Origin: DATFNI01 sp963712305
Lineage (GTDB): Bacteria > Bacteroidota > Rhodothermia > Balneolales > DATFMH01
Assembly: GCA_963712305.1 (NCBI GenBank)
Contig: CAVQHI010000001.1
Location: 2,356,001-2,420,000 of the forward strand
Length of the DNA stretch: 64,000 nt
Direction of reading: 5' to 3'
The translations under genes were made by a program, and so were the position numbers. The notes beneath the pieces were generated by a model. The model did no database searches and was not told the origin of the DNA. It saw only the letters and a list, made by a program, of their open reading frames with translations. Below are positions 52,862 to 62,648 of this stretch, in pieces (position 1 is the first letter of the stretch; each line of letters opens with the position of its first letter).

Positions 52862-54484
52862 TTATCTGCTCGATCGATATTTAAGCAGATTTTCGGCGCC
52901 GACCGCTTCTTCGGCCTGGTGGAGGGCATAGGCACTGTTGAATAGGACGATTGGGTTGCCTTCCATATCGTGGGTCACATCCGTGGAATAGCTGCTTTGC
53001 AGTTTCTTGATGACATCCTGCTTTTCCGGCAGCCAGCGGGCCGTGAAGTAGGGCACAGTACTTAGCTGGATTTCCACTTTGTATTCCATCTTCATCCGGT
53101 GCTGGATGACCTCAAACTGAAGCTGTCCGACGGTACCGAGCAGGAGCTCGTTTCCGACGCCATTCGGCACTTCAAACACATGCACAACGCCTTCTTCAGA
53201 AAGCTGCTGCAATCCTTCGCGCAGTTGCTTGCGTTTGAATGGATCGTTGGATCGGGCTTTCATGAAGTGTTCCGGCGTAAACAATGGGATCACATCATAT
53301 TTAACGTGTGTCTTGTCATAGAGTGTCTGACCGATCTGGAAAAATCCCGGGTTGAACAGTGCCACAATATCACCCGGGAAAGCATTTTCGAGCATGCTCC
53401 GTTCATCGCCCATCAGGCTGTGCGGCGTGGTCATACGGACCTTCTTGCCCGTTCCCTCGTGAACGACTTCTATGCCGCGTTCAAACTTTCCTGAGGCTAC
53501 ACGCACAAATGCAGTACAATCGCGGTGATCCGGGTTCATATTGGCCTGCAGTTTGAAAATGAATCCTGAGAAATCGCCTTCGATACTTTTAACCTCGCTG
53601 TCTTCCCGCTCATAAGGCTGTGGAGATGGTGCGAGACCGTGATAGTAATTGAGGAAAATATCGAGACCGAAGTTATTGAGTGCGGATCCAAAGAAAACTG
53701 GTGTTACCTCACCAACAGCAAATGCATCGCGGTCCATGTTTTTAAACTCATCTTCGACCAGCATGATTTCCTCAAGGAATTGTTCTCTGGCTGTCTGGGA
53801 CAGGGTGGTTTTCTCAATACCCTCTTCCAGGTCATACACCGTACTTTCAGCCACATAGGCTCCGTGATGCGACTTGGTGTACAGGTGCATCTTCTTTTCG
53901 ATCAGATCATAGATCCCCTGAAAATCCGGTCCGGTGCCCACCGGCCACGATGCCGGAACGGGTCTTATGCCCAATTTACTCTCAACGTTGTCGAGAATAT
54001 CCAGCCCGTCCATACCGGGACGATCACACTTATTCACGAACGTGATCACCGGCGTCTGACGAAGCTTGCACACTTCGAACAGTTTCTCAGTCTGTTCCTC
54101 GACGCCTTTGGCAACGTCGATAACCATAAGAGCCGAGTCGGCCGCCATCAGGGTGCGGTACGTGTCTTCAGAAAAATCCTTGTGTCCCGGTGTGTCGAGC
54201 AGGTTGTACTTGATGCCATCCTTCTCAAACCGCAGAACAGATGAAGTCACAGAAATTCCACGCTCCTGCTCGATAGCTAGCCAGTCGGATACGGCGTAAC
54301 GAGCGGCTTTCCGCTGTTTAATGGATCCCGCCTCACGGATGGCCCCGCCGTAAAGCAACAGCTTCTCGGTTAGAGTGGTCTTACCGGCATCCGGGTGAGA
54401 GATAATAGCAAAGGTCCGCCGCTGCAGTGCCTCTGCGACGGTGTCTGATACTTCGGGCGAAATTTCCCTGGTTTCTGATGACAT
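52862..54484 (-). CDS. prfC: Peptide chain release factor 3
   Basis: A 540-residue translational GTPase that recycles RF1/RF2 from the ribosome. G1 SHPDAGKTTLTEKLL, G3 DTPGHKDFSEDTYR, G4 NKCDRPG and the family's central domain (FKLQANMNPDHRDCTAFVRVASG) and C-terminal domain (VGQLQFEVIQHRMKMEY) are present. Its length is typical. Confidence 0.96.
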   Translation of the reverse strand: MSSETREISPEVSDTVAEALQRRTFAIISHPDAGKTTLTEKLLLYGGAIREAGSIKQRKAARYAVSDWLAIEQERGISVTSSVLRFEKDGIKYNLLDTPGHKDFSEDTYRTLMAADSALMVIDVAKGVEEQTEKLFEVCKLRQTPVITFVNKCDRPGMDGLDILDNVESKLGIRPVPASWPVGTGPDFQGIYDLIEKKMHLYTKSHHGAYVAESTVYDLEEGIEKTTLSQTAREQFLEEIMLVEDEFKNMDRDAFAVGEVTPVFFGSALNNFGLDIFLNYYHGLAPSPQPYEREDSEVKSIEGDFSGFIFKLQANMNPDHRDCTAFVRVASGKFERGIEVVHEGTGKKVRMTTPHSLMGDERSMLENAFPGDIVALFNPGFFQIGQTLYDKTHVKYDVIPLFTPEHFMKARSNDPFKRKQLREGLQQLSEEGVVHVFEVPNGVGNELLLGTVGQLQFEVIQHRMKMEYKVEIQLSTVPYFTARWLPEKQDVIKKLQSSYSTDVTHDMEGNPIVLFNSAYALHQAEEAVGAENLLKYRSSR

Positions 54485-54847
54485 GGGTTGAATTCGTTCT
54501 TTCCGCGAAAAGCCTTAAATATACGAATTTTTCACCTCACAGTCATGAATCTTAAACCTTTTACGTTTATCAGATACCCTGACAGGGTCATAGAACTTTT
54601 CCTGCATAGGGTACGGATAAGTCAATCTAATTTTATGTTTCGGTAAGGGAGCTGACCCTGTCAGGGTATGCGGCTTTGGGCGGAAATCAGAGTGGATTAT
54701 GCTGTATGTTTTACGATTAACCGATGGACCGATTAGCGAATTGCGATTTTAAAGGGATCTTACTTCGTAAATCGGTTCATCGATCTATCGGTCTGTCGCA
54801 AATCAATGAACATGACTATTTGCTTTAAATTGACTTGACCCTCATTG
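54485..54847. repeat. Repeat-bearing intergenic region with 17-bp inverted copies
   Basis: ATACCCTGACAGGGTCA (54574-54590) and TGACCCTGTCAGGGTAT (54653-54669) are exact reverse complements. A related CCCTGACAGGGTAT occurs at about 56395. Further right a looser inverted pair joins CCGATGGACCGATT and AATCGGTTCATCG (about 54720-54785). No ORF. These look like interspersed repeat remnants between two converging or successive minus-strand genes. Confidence 0.65.
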
Positions 54848-56281
54848 CTACTTCATCAACAACATCTTTTTCACTAAAACATGATCACCAGCATCCAGTC
54901 GATAGAAATAAACGCCACTGGACAGTTGTGAGGCGTTGTAGCCGACCTGATGAACACCAGCAGTCTGACGTGTATTAACAAGCACTGAAACCTGTTGCCC
55001 TAATACATTATACACGGTCAGCCGGACCAGTCCTGCTTTTGCCAGCTCATAACGAATCATGGTCGTGGGGTTGAACGGATTCGGGTAGTTATGGTGAAGC
55101 ACATATTTATCCGGTTTCCGGTTGCTCACCGTTTGTTCAATTCCTGTGGTTATGTGTGTAAGCGTGTAAACGCCCGAAGATGTAGTCTTCAGCAGTGAGG
55201 AGTCGGTGAGGGCATAGACGATATCTTCACCCGGGTTCTTATAAATACCCGATATCCTCTCGGAAGTCTCCGAAAGTGTTTGCCATGAAGACTGGTCAAG
55301 GTGAATATCTGCCCCGTAGTTATTGAATTTGTAAATATTCCTACCCTCGGCAAGGAAGAGAACACCGGATTGGCCCTGATCCGGGCATACATAAAACGGA
55401 ATTGTATCCTGAAACAAAGTCTGCCAACTGCCGGCATCGCCCTGTTTGTCAGACCCACGTAGTTCATACCAGGTCGTATCACTACGAACAGCTACGACAA
55501 TTGCATAGACATGAAGTGTATCTCGATCGTAATAGAATGGGCGTTGCCATTCATGTCCGTTCCCTCCGACAGTATCCACAACGGCAAGGGTATTACCGGC
55601 ATCCTTTGATCTTTTAAGTATGGTATGATCGCTTCCAGTACTGTCAAAGAAGGCAAGGTTTTCATTAAAAGGAGCAACACTGAGGAAGCGGGCTGGTATT
55701 GTAGAATCAGGATTGGGATCAGAAAAAAGGTCTGGGCCGCTCATTTCTCCCACCACGCCTTTCCAGTGATATCCGCCATCCGTACTGATCATTGTTCTCG
55801 GGCCGGGGCCATAAGCTGCATAAACCAGTCTGGAAAAATCAGCCACACCAATGTTCCCTACGCCAATGCGTCTGCTCCCATACGTCAGGGTGCAACCCGT
55901 AGAATCACAGCGCTCAATTCCGGTACCTACATCTACGCCATTGGATGCGTAAGCCGTGTAGATGTAATTACCGGGATTGTGGTCAAAAATAGCATAATCA
56001 TTAACTCCGCCAGATCCGGCTATTGGATCATAGTCGACGTGCAAAAAAACGGTATCTATTCCGGCAACAGTATTGAATTTCACAACATCATCGTTCAGGC
56101 TAGCATAATCTGAGCTATTAATCCACGACTGATAATGCCTATAGAATAGATGCACTACCTCAGCCGTGTCTACCATGCCCCTCAGATCGTGATAGTATTC
56201 AGCAGTGTTTTGCGAGATTGCCGGCAGAGGAGCAATCAGCAAAAGAATAGTGATAACGTGCAACACTCCCTTGTTTTTCAT
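54848..56281 (-). CDS. Secreted BNR/propeller-like protein with T9SS sorting domain
   Basis: A 477-residue exported protein with a signal peptide (ending PAISQ, about residue 23). The middle has propeller-like strands with sialidase or BNR-like features (MISTDGGYHWKGV, LKRSKDAGNTLAVV). It ends in a T9SS sorting domain: LHHNYPNPFNPTT, VRLTVYNVLGQQV, LSSGVYFYRL and VKKMLLMK. No enzyme residues identified. Likely cell-surface or released; a T9SS client of the PorX-controlled pathway by general knowledge of the family. Confidence 0.82.
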   Translation of the reverse strand: MKNKGVLHVITILLLIAPLPAISQNTAEYYHDLRGMVDTAEVVHLFYRHYQSWINSSDYASLNDDVVKFNTVAGIDTVFLHVDYDPIAGSGGVNDYAIFDHNPGNYIYTAYASNGVDVGTGIERCDSTGCTLTYGSRRIGVGNIGVADFSRLVYAAYGPGPRTMISTDGGYHWKGVVGEMSGPDLFSDPNPDSTIPARFLSVAPFNENLAFFDSTGSDHTILKRSKDAGNTLAVVDTVGGNGHEWQRPFYYDRDTLHVYAIVVAVRSDTTWYELRGSDKQGDAGSWQTLFQDTIPFYVCPDQGQSGVLFLAEGRNIYKFNNYGADIHLDQSSWQTLSETSERISGIYKNPGEDIVYALTDSSLLKTTSSGVYTLTHITTGIEQTVSNRKPDKYVLHHNYPNPFNPTTMIRYELAKAGLVRLTVYNVLGQQVSVLVNTRQTAGVHQVGYNASQLSSGVYFYRLDAGDHVLVKKMLLMK

Positions 56282-56423
56282 TTCCCCTCCATCGCTCTAT
56301 TATTAAAACACAACGTCAACAATATAGCGTTATGCTCGGATGAAAGTAATATAGAATCGCCTAAATACTTTGTCTATAAAATTATCAGATCCCCTGACAG
56401 GGTATACCATCTTGCAGCAGGGG

Positions 56424-56461
56424 AAACCTCCAGGGTTTTCGATAACCCTGGAGGTTTTTTT
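56424..56461 (+). terminator. Strong hairpin with T-run, plus-strand direction
   Basis: AAACCTCCAGGGTT (56424-56437) and AACCCTGGAGGTTT (56444-56457) form a 14-bp stem, loop TTCGAT, then a T-run on the plus strand. Both neighbours are on the minus strand, so it is oddly placed and may be a mobile or repeated element rather than a working terminator. Confidence 0.6.
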
Positions 56462-56465
56462 AACA

Positions 56466-56515
56466 TTACTTCATCAACAACATCTTTCTCATGAACCGGT
56501 ATCCAGATGATGGGT
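56466..56515 (-). pseudogene. Remnant of a T9SS sorting-domain C-terminus
   Basis: Read on the minus strand the segment ends SDPSSGYRFMRKMLLMK and a TAA at 56466-56468. RxMLLMK is the last block of a T9SS sorting domain. No upstream frame continues it because the symporter gene ends at 56525, so it is a residue of a deleted secreted-protein gene. Confidence 0.65.
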
Positions 56516-56524
56516 CAGATTCTC

Positions 56525-58369
56525 TCATGTGACGGCATTTTCACCCACATCCGGGTCATTTTGATCAACGACGATTTCGAAACCGCGATGGCTCAGATCC
56601 CAGTAGAGATAACCGCCTGCAACTGCTGCACCCAGGAAGCACAAAATGGCGGAACCGGTCTCGTAGAACAGCGTGTATCCTACGCCAAACAGAACCAGGT
56701 AAACCAGCGCCACACCTGCCATCCAGTCGAAAAATAATGCCAGCATCCCCTTGTCCGGTTCTACGTCAGGATGACGTTGGCTGATCTTATTCCAGCCAGG
56801 ACCACCCGGATGCACACGACGATAGAAATGGTCGAGTGTTTCATCTTTTGTCGGTTTTGTGATGAACGTAACGACAACCCAGACAGCCGTAGTAATGGCT
56901 ACAACATAAAACAAGTTGAGAGGAAATGGATCTTCAAGGCCGGGTACTTTTACTCCGAGCAATGACAGAATAACCATAAGGATAGGAGCCAGTGTTGCAG
57001 CTAACTCACTCCAGGCACTGACACGCCACCAGTACCAGCGAAGAATCAGGACAAGCCCCAGTCCGGCTGACGCGGATAGCACGAGCCCCCATGCCTGGCT
57101 GATTGAATGCAGCATCGTGGTAACGATCAGGGAGAGGATGGCCAGCAAAAAAGTTACGATCCGTGAAATAAACACATAATATTTTTCATCGCCATCGGAT
57201 TTTATGAACCGGCGCCAGAAATCATTAATCAGGTACGATGTTCCCCAGTTTAGCTGTGTGGCAAAGGTACTCATAAAAGCCGCTAAGAACGCCGCAACCA
57301 GCAATCCTAACATCCCAGGGGGAAGGGCGTTTTTCATAACAAGTACATACCCTTCGCGGGGACTCGCCAGGTTAGGATACAATACCAGCGAAACAAGAGC
57401 TACAATAATCCAGGGCCACGGACGCAGACAGTACTGTGCAATATTAAACCAGAGTGTTGCAAACACTGAGTGCTTCTCATCCTTGGCACTCATGATACGC
57501 TGGGCTATATAACCCCCGCCGCCCGGCTCTGCTCCTGGATACCAGCTCGACCACCACTGGACACCGATATAAGCCACGAAAGCAGCCGTACTCAAAGCCA
57601 GCACTCCGGCTCCCTCGGCAACATTCCCAATAGTCGGAAATAAGTCAAAGGTGGATGAGGGTAGTTTTTCCAGCAAACCGTGTACACCGCCGACTCCGGG
57701 CATATCCAAAGCATAAAAAGCCAGCAAAATGGTTCCGCCCATAGCAACCACAAACTGGAACAGGTCGGTTACCGCCACGCCCCAGAGTCCTGAAATGAGT
57801 GAGTATATGCCAACCAGAAGAATGATCACACCAACCCAGGCCAAAGATCCTGTAAAATGGAGTCCCAATAACGTGAAGGAAGACAACCCAAAAAATGTAA
57901 CCCCAGGGAAAAGCACGTCTATAATGGTCTGCATGGCAAGTGAAACCCAGCCGAGAATGATCACATTCATCAGCAGGCCAAAGTAAACGGCTTTAATACC
58001 ACGCAACCAGGCTGCTTCAGGTCCGCTGTATCGAAGCTCGATAAATTCAACATCGGTCAGGACACCACTGCGGCGCCACAATCTAGCAAAGAAAAAGACC
58101 GTAAGAATACCACCAAAAACAAAGTTCCACCAAAGCCAGTTACCTGCGACGCCATTTTTTGCCACCATCTCGGTTACAGCAAGCGGCGTGTCTGCGGCAA
58201 AAGTTGTAGCCACCATACTTGTACCAGCCAGCCACCACGGCATATTCCTTCCTGATAGAAAAAATTCGAGTGTGCTTTCCCCGGCCCTTTTGTAAAAATA
58301 GATGGCGATACCAAATGAGATAACAAAGTAGGATGCAATAAGTAACCAGTCGATTAATTGTAGTGCCAT
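56525..58369 (-). CDS. Sodium:solute symporter (SSS family), long form
   Basis: A 614-residue SSS/SLC5 transporter with about 13 helices. Conserved N-terminus LQLIDWLLIASYFVI ... TLEFFLSGRNMPWWLAGTSMVATTFAADTPLAV; FVVAMGG and ALLVAAFLAAFMSTFATQLNWG contain the sodium-site region of TM8. The C-terminal extension (ITKPTKDETLDHFYRRVHPGGPGW) is characteristic of a long subfamily in Bacteroidota-type genomes. Substrate unknown. Separate from the shorter symporter at 25.7 kb. Confidence 0.88.
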   Translation of the reverse strand: MALQLIDWLLIASYFVISFGIAIYFYKRAGESTLEFFLSGRNMPWWLAGTSMVATTFAADTPLAVTEMVAKNGVAGNWLWWNFVFGGILTVFFFARLWRRSGVLTDVEFIELRYSGPEAAWLRGIKAVYFGLLMNVIILGWVSLAMQTIIDVLFPGVTFFGLSSFTLLGLHFTGSLAWVGVIILLVGIYSLISGLWGVAVTDLFQFVVAMGGTILLAFYALDMPGVGGVHGLLEKLPSSTFDLFPTIGNVAEGAGVLALSTAAFVAYIGVQWWSSWYPGAEPGGGGYIAQRIMSAKDEKHSVFATLWFNIAQYCLRPWPWIIVALVSLVLYPNLASPREGYVLVMKNALPPGMLGLLVAAFLAAFMSTFATQLNWGTSYLINDFWRRFIKSDGDEKYYVFISRIVTFLLAILSLIVTTMLHSISQAWGLVLSASAGLGLVLILRWYWWRVSAWSELAATLAPILMVILSLLGVKVPGLEDPFPLNLFYVVAITTAVWVVVTFITKPTKDETLDHFYRRVHPGGPGWNKISQRHPDVEPDKGMLALFFDWMAGVALVYLVLFGVGYTLFYETGSAILCFLGAAVAGGYLYWDLSHRGFEIVVDQNDPDVGENAVT

Positions 58370-58716
58370 AATGCTTTCTGTAGTTATCCTTTCAGTTGAT
58401 CATTCTTTTCACCGCAAACCCACGATATCTATTCCTTTCCTCCGATTGTTTGTCCCGATGGGCTACGGGAATGCGGGCAAACCAATGTGCTATATAAAGA
58501 AGAAATAAAATCTCAAAAATACTATTCGACTTCATAAATATTTACATCAATTGATACTTCACCATAATCACAGCTTTTTTTACCCGCTTCCAACACTGCT
58601 TTTTTTATATATACCACTCATATCCGCCATACCCTGCCTCCGGGAAACAATATGGCCTCATTCTTTGCTAACGTCCTGATTTTTTGAATAACCGATGCTT
58701 TTTCAAGATACTTAGC
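58370..58716. other. Divergent intergenic region, symporter / glycosyltransferase
   Basis: A 347-bp spacer. No repeat, hairpin or ORF worth noting beyond an in-frame TTG extension of the glycosyltransferase (58684). Promoters for both genes must lie here. Confidence 0.4.
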
Positions 58717-61254
58717 ATGTCGTATATTGTTGACAAAATCAGCCGATCATTTACACATTTTTTTATTGTGTCAAAGTTAACCGCCATAACCATATTTCAG
58801 AATCATGCTGCCGATGTAGAATCGACCCTTACGGCATTGTACGAGCACCATGACCTGCCGCTTGAGCTCATTATCATCAATGATGGCTCCACCGATGAAA
58901 CCGGCAGCATCATCCAATCTGTCATAGAATATTTTCAACACGATGATACCTATTATTTCGAACACGAAACGCCTTACGGTTACGGTCGTTCGTTAAATGA
59001 GGCTCTTCTGAATGTGACCGGCGACATCATCTGGGTTCCCGGTAATCTGGATGAAATAGATCTTGAGAAGATGAACACACTGATCGATCATCTGTCGCAA
59101 TTTCCCTATGCCGGTGCTTCTGTAATAACTACGGATGTTGAATCTCTTGGCATCACAGGAGATGTCGGAACCTTGCCGGCCGATCAGTCATTTTTCTGGA
59201 ACTGGCGGGTCATCCCTGCAAGGGAGCGGTATTTCAATACCGTCATGGAAAATGGTTTTGCGTATGAATTATGGATGAGAATAGGAAGACCACGACTGTG
59301 GAAATCGCCGGTTGACCTTTACAAGGGCGATATCAGACAAAACTTTCTGGATTTGACGAGACATGAACGTAATGAACTTCGCTTTGCATTGCTTCGGGGC
59401 GGAGCTGATAACCGGGATCAGGCACGTATTGTCGAGCAGCAAATCGAGTTTATCCCCCGTACAATAAATGTCCTTGAAATTGATTCAGACAAGCAAGAGG
59501 AATCAGTCGAACATCTTCAGTTGATTGAAAGGGCCAAGCAGGCTCTTACCGAAGGCAGCTATTCAGTTAGTCTCGATGCTGTTGAACATATCCTTCGAGA
59601 AGATCCACTCCACAGAAGAGCTCTGACATTGAAAATTACACTGCTGGAACGTATGCGCCGGTATGTCGAAGCTTCGGAACTCAAATATACACTTAAAGCA
59701 GCCGGTGGTCCTGTAACTGATGAGCCAGTTGCACCAGAAAAATCTGAAGTGCATGAACCGGAGAATGAAACTGAAGCTCCTAAGGAAACGGATAACTTCC
59801 TTACTGAAACTGAACAGGAAGAAGTACTTCAGGCGGAGACAGAGCCGGATCCAGAAAAAGAAGAAGACGATGATGATACTGAACCGTTTGTGGAAGAGAC
59901 TGAAAATCAGGATACGGATCATGAATTGCAGCCTGAGGCAAATGATATACCCGTTGAAGAAGAAGCTGAGATTGATACAACCGTAATTATTCCGGTAGCG
60001 GGTACACCTAAAGTCCGCCTGGAACGTTGTCTGCAGTCACTACACGAGTTTGAATCACCTTCTGGTATTGAGCTAATTATCATCGATAATGCCACACTCG
60101 ATGAGACCCACGACTATCTTGACCAGCTTCAATCAGATGGTTTTTTTCACTGCAGGGTGATATCTAATTCACAGAATGTTGGATTTGCCAAAGCTGTAAA
60201 TCAGGGTATCGATGAGGCGGCGGGTGGTCACATCTGTGTCATGCATGATGATCTGGAATTACAAATGCCTCTGCTGTCTCGGCTGAAAAAGCTTCTGATT
60301 GAAAATGAGGACTACGACGCTGTGGCTCCAGTTACGGATTATACATTGAATATGGACCAGGCGGCGGAAAAAGGCGAACCGGGCAGGTCAAAAGAGCTCA
60401 TCGAAGTTGAATACCTCGACAGTTATTGTATGATGTTCCGCAGTGGAAGCACCAGGTTCGATGACACCTTCGGTGCAGCATTCTTCGAGGATATTGACTT
60501 CAGCTTCCAAATTCGTGAAAATGGCTGGAAAGTAGGCATCACACCAGGATTATGGGTGCGTCATCATTTTGGAAGCACAACAACAGAGTTGGGCATTCCT
60601 GTTAAATCGCCGCGATACTGGGAAAATGCCGAGTACTTCCATAAAAAGTGGAATATGGTCATCTCTTTCCCCAAGGAAGGTGAGAATGCCGATGATATCG
60701 AAAAGCTTCTGCTCATCAACGAATTGATTAACCCTTATTACCCGGAACCACATCTTAAAGAGCTTTTTGAGAAACTGTTCACCAGCGAGCTACGTACCCA
60801 AATACTTGAAAAAAAGTGGCCCAAAGATCTTTTGCTCGGTCTCGTTCAACTCATGATGAAGATGGAAGTCAGAGATGTATTGCGCTCTCTCGAAGATGAA
60901 CTTAAGGACGTCGAACTCAATTCTGACATGCTCGATGAATTGACCTATTTCTATTATCGGCATAACATCTTCTCAAGAAGCCGCCATTATATCGATGAGT
61001 ATCCCGGTGAAAAGACGCCTTTCCACTGTCGCCTGCTGGAATTGGAAATGTCACTCGCCGAAAAAGAAGTGGAAAGAGCCGTGGAGTTACTTACTGCGCT
61101 ACTCGAAGAAAACCCCTCTCACCCCGACCTGTATCGTATTTCAGGTGAACTTCATCAGCTGAATGGTGACGAAAAAGAAGCTGCCCGATTCTTCGAACTG
61201 GCCCGCCAAATCGATCCCTATCGCTATTCCGAAAGAGACAAAGCTGTTGGATAA
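58717..61254 (+). CDS. Large two-domain glycosyltransferase with acidic linker and TPR-like tail
   Basis: A protein of about 845 residues from ATG 58717 (TTG 58684 and GTG 58768 are alternatives; the GTG gives the best-looking GT start, SKLTAITIFQ). Two GT2 domains are visible. The first has ELIIINDGSTDETGS and DIIWVPGNLDEID. The second begins TVIIPVAG with ELIIIDNATLDETHDY, VMHDDLELQ and FFEDIDFSFQIRENGW. Between them are TPR-like helices and a linker of about 90 residues crowded with Glu and Asp. The C-terminus has more TPR-like repeats. No signal peptide. Acceptor and sugar unknown; the layout resembles transferases acting on surface polysaccharide or protein glycans. Confidence 0.82.
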   Translation: MSYIVDKISRSFTHFFIVSKLTAITIFQNHAADVESTLTALYEHHDLPLELIIINDGSTDETGSIIQSVIEYFQHDDTYYFEHETPYGYGRSLNEALLNVTGDIIWVPGNLDEIDLEKMNTLIDHLSQFPYAGASVITTDVESLGITGDVGTLPADQSFFWNWRVIPARERYFNTVMENGFAYELWMRIGRPRLWKSPVDLYKGDIRQNFLDLTRHERNELRFALLRGGADNRDQARIVEQQIEFIPRTINVLEIDSDKQEESVEHLQLIERAKQALTEGSYSVSLDAVEHILREDPLHRRALTLKITLLERMRRYVEASELKYTLKAAGGPVTDEPVAPEKSEVHEPENETEAPKETDNFLTETEQEEVLQAETEPDPEKEEDDDDTEPFVEETENQDTDHELQPEANDIPVEEEAEIDTTVIIPVAGTPKVRLERCLQSLHEFESPSGIELIIIDNATLDETHDYLDQLQSDGFFHCRVISNSQNVGFAKAVNQGIDEAAGGHICVMHDDLELQMPLLSRLKKLLIENEDYDAVAPVTDYTLNMDQAAEKGEPGRSKELIEVEYLDSYCMMFRSGSTRFDDTFGAAFFEDIDFSFQIRENGWKVGITPGLWVRHHFGSTTTELGIPVKSPRYWENAEYFHKKWNMVISFPKEGENADDIEKLLLINELINPYYPEPHLKELFEKLFTSELRTQILEKKWPKDLLLGLVQLMMKMEVRDVLRSLEDELKDVELNSDMLDELTYFYYRHNIFSRSRHYIDEYPGEKTPFHCRLLELEMSLAEKEVERAVELLTALLEENPSHPDLYRISGELHQLNGDEKEAARFFELARQIDPYRYSERDKAVG

Positions 61255-61383
61255 CAATTGATTGTTATGTAAATAGTGATAAATTTGTAACAGCAGGAAC
61301 TATTGTAATAACTGGCCTGTTATTTTACAACGATATTCAAATTTCCATTATACGGAAGTGCACTATTTACAAAAGTGAAGGGT

Positions 61384-61605
61384 ATGAAGTTCCTTAAATT
61401 TGCATCCAGCACCAGCAAAATCGTTCACCTCAAAGGAGAACGATATCCTACCTTATGTATGTCCAATGGTGGTGAAACCGAGGAATTTGACCAGATTCCT
61501 TCAAAACACCGTTTATGTGGACATTGTCGATACACTTATGAGCGGCTAAACCCTAATTCCGACGTGAAACAACTCATGCGAACCTGGAAAAAGACAATCG
61601 GTTGA
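61384..61605 (+). CDS. Small protein with CxxC motif
   Basis: A 73-residue basic protein from ATG 61384 (GTG 61375 is an alternative). It has a single CGHC motif (HRLCGHCRYTYERL) plus an upstream Cys (TLCMSN), so it might bind zinc as a half-ribbon. Family not recognised. It follows the glycosyltransferase by 129 bp. Confidence 0.55.
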   Translation: MKFLKFASSTSKIVHLKGERYPTLCMSNGGETEEFDQIPSKHRLCGHCRYTYERLNPNSDVKQLMRTWKKTIG

Positions 61606-61632
61606 TGTTATTGTGTCATCCACCTGCTTTAT

Positions 61633-62436
61633 CTATCCAAGAATTTGATTTAACAGGTAAGCCAGTCGCACGCCTGCTCGATACAACTGTTTATTAACCA
61701 CAGGTAGGGCAGCTTTCATATATTTTTCGCCAATAACTCTGTTTTCTGCAAGCTTGCCGTATGCAACTTTCTGTGCTTCACGGTGTGACTGAAGTGCCCA
61801 GTCAATGATACTCCCTTTCTCAATTCTCTCGATATTGGCATCAGCGTGACGCGCCAGGAGGGTGTCAGCCAGAGCTTTGGGAGTCAGATTTTCATGGGTT
61901 ATAATATTGACGTCCCAGATATGATGAAGGTTTGAGGAGTGTCCGAAAAAGGTCACATCTACCTCATTTCCGCCTTTATCATTGTTATTACTTGCATGAA
62001 GTGGCTGATGGAGATCCCCGACAAAATGTATTAAAAACGCCAGCGCGTAGGCCCTGGTGCTGTCGTTGAGCGACTTGTTGTTCAAAACTTGTTTGAAATT
62101 ATCGATCACATCTATAACACAATCATTATCCGGACAATCGCGCGAGGGTACATAATTATCGGCATTGAGAGGGATATCCACGTAATGCCACGGTCCCGTT
62201 TCCCGATGGTGTGATCTATATTGATCTGCATAACTGGCTACATCGGACATGTCTTTTGCTCCCATTACAGAGAGCAACCGCTGAACTTTTTCTGATGCTG
62301 TTTTATTTAAATAATGCTGGGCAATGTCGGCAACAACGGCGTGACCTTCTTTGCCCCAGGCGTGAGACAAAACAGGTATCATCAAAATGATGAGCATAGT
62401 AACACCTGTACGAATACGGTCGATAAAACAATTCAT
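61633..62436 (-). CDS. Secreted S1/P1-type nuclease
   Basis: A 267-residue exported zinc-dependent single-strand nuclease. The signal peptide ends at SHA, and the mature protein begins WGKEGH, where the N-terminal Trp and His are zinc ligands in this family. Other ligands lie in SYADQYRSHHRETGPWHYVDIPL, LIHFVGDLHQPLHA and NLHHIWD. All the expected histidines and aspartates are there. Possibly scavenges phosphate or nucleotides from DNA or RNA outside the cell. Confidence 0.93.
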   Translation of the reverse strand: MNCFIDRIRTGVTMLIILMIPVLSHAWGKEGHAVVADIAQHYLNKTASEKVQRLLSVMGAKDMSDVASYADQYRSHHRETGPWHYVDIPLNADNYVPSRDCPDNDCVIDVIDNFKQVLNNKSLNDSTRAYALAFLIHFVGDLHQPLHASNNNDKGGNEVDVTFFGHSSNLHHIWDVNIITHENLTPKALADTLLARHADANIERIEKGSIIDWALQSHREAQKVAYGKLAENRVIGEKYMKAALPVVNKQLYRAGVRLAYLLNQILG

Positions 62437-62648
62437 AACAAACTGATGAAGGCTCTGTTAAATTTGCAATTACAGGTTATTGACAAGGACAGAATAACGA
62501 TAATTAATCCTGTCTGTTGTAAAGCAGCGAAATATATGACAAAAACCGTTTGTATGTATGCCATTTCTGCGTTTTTTACGTTACTTTAACAGAAGCAGGT
62601 ATTACTACGCCTCTCAGTCAGTTAACCCCCGTAGAATAACCCGAAACC

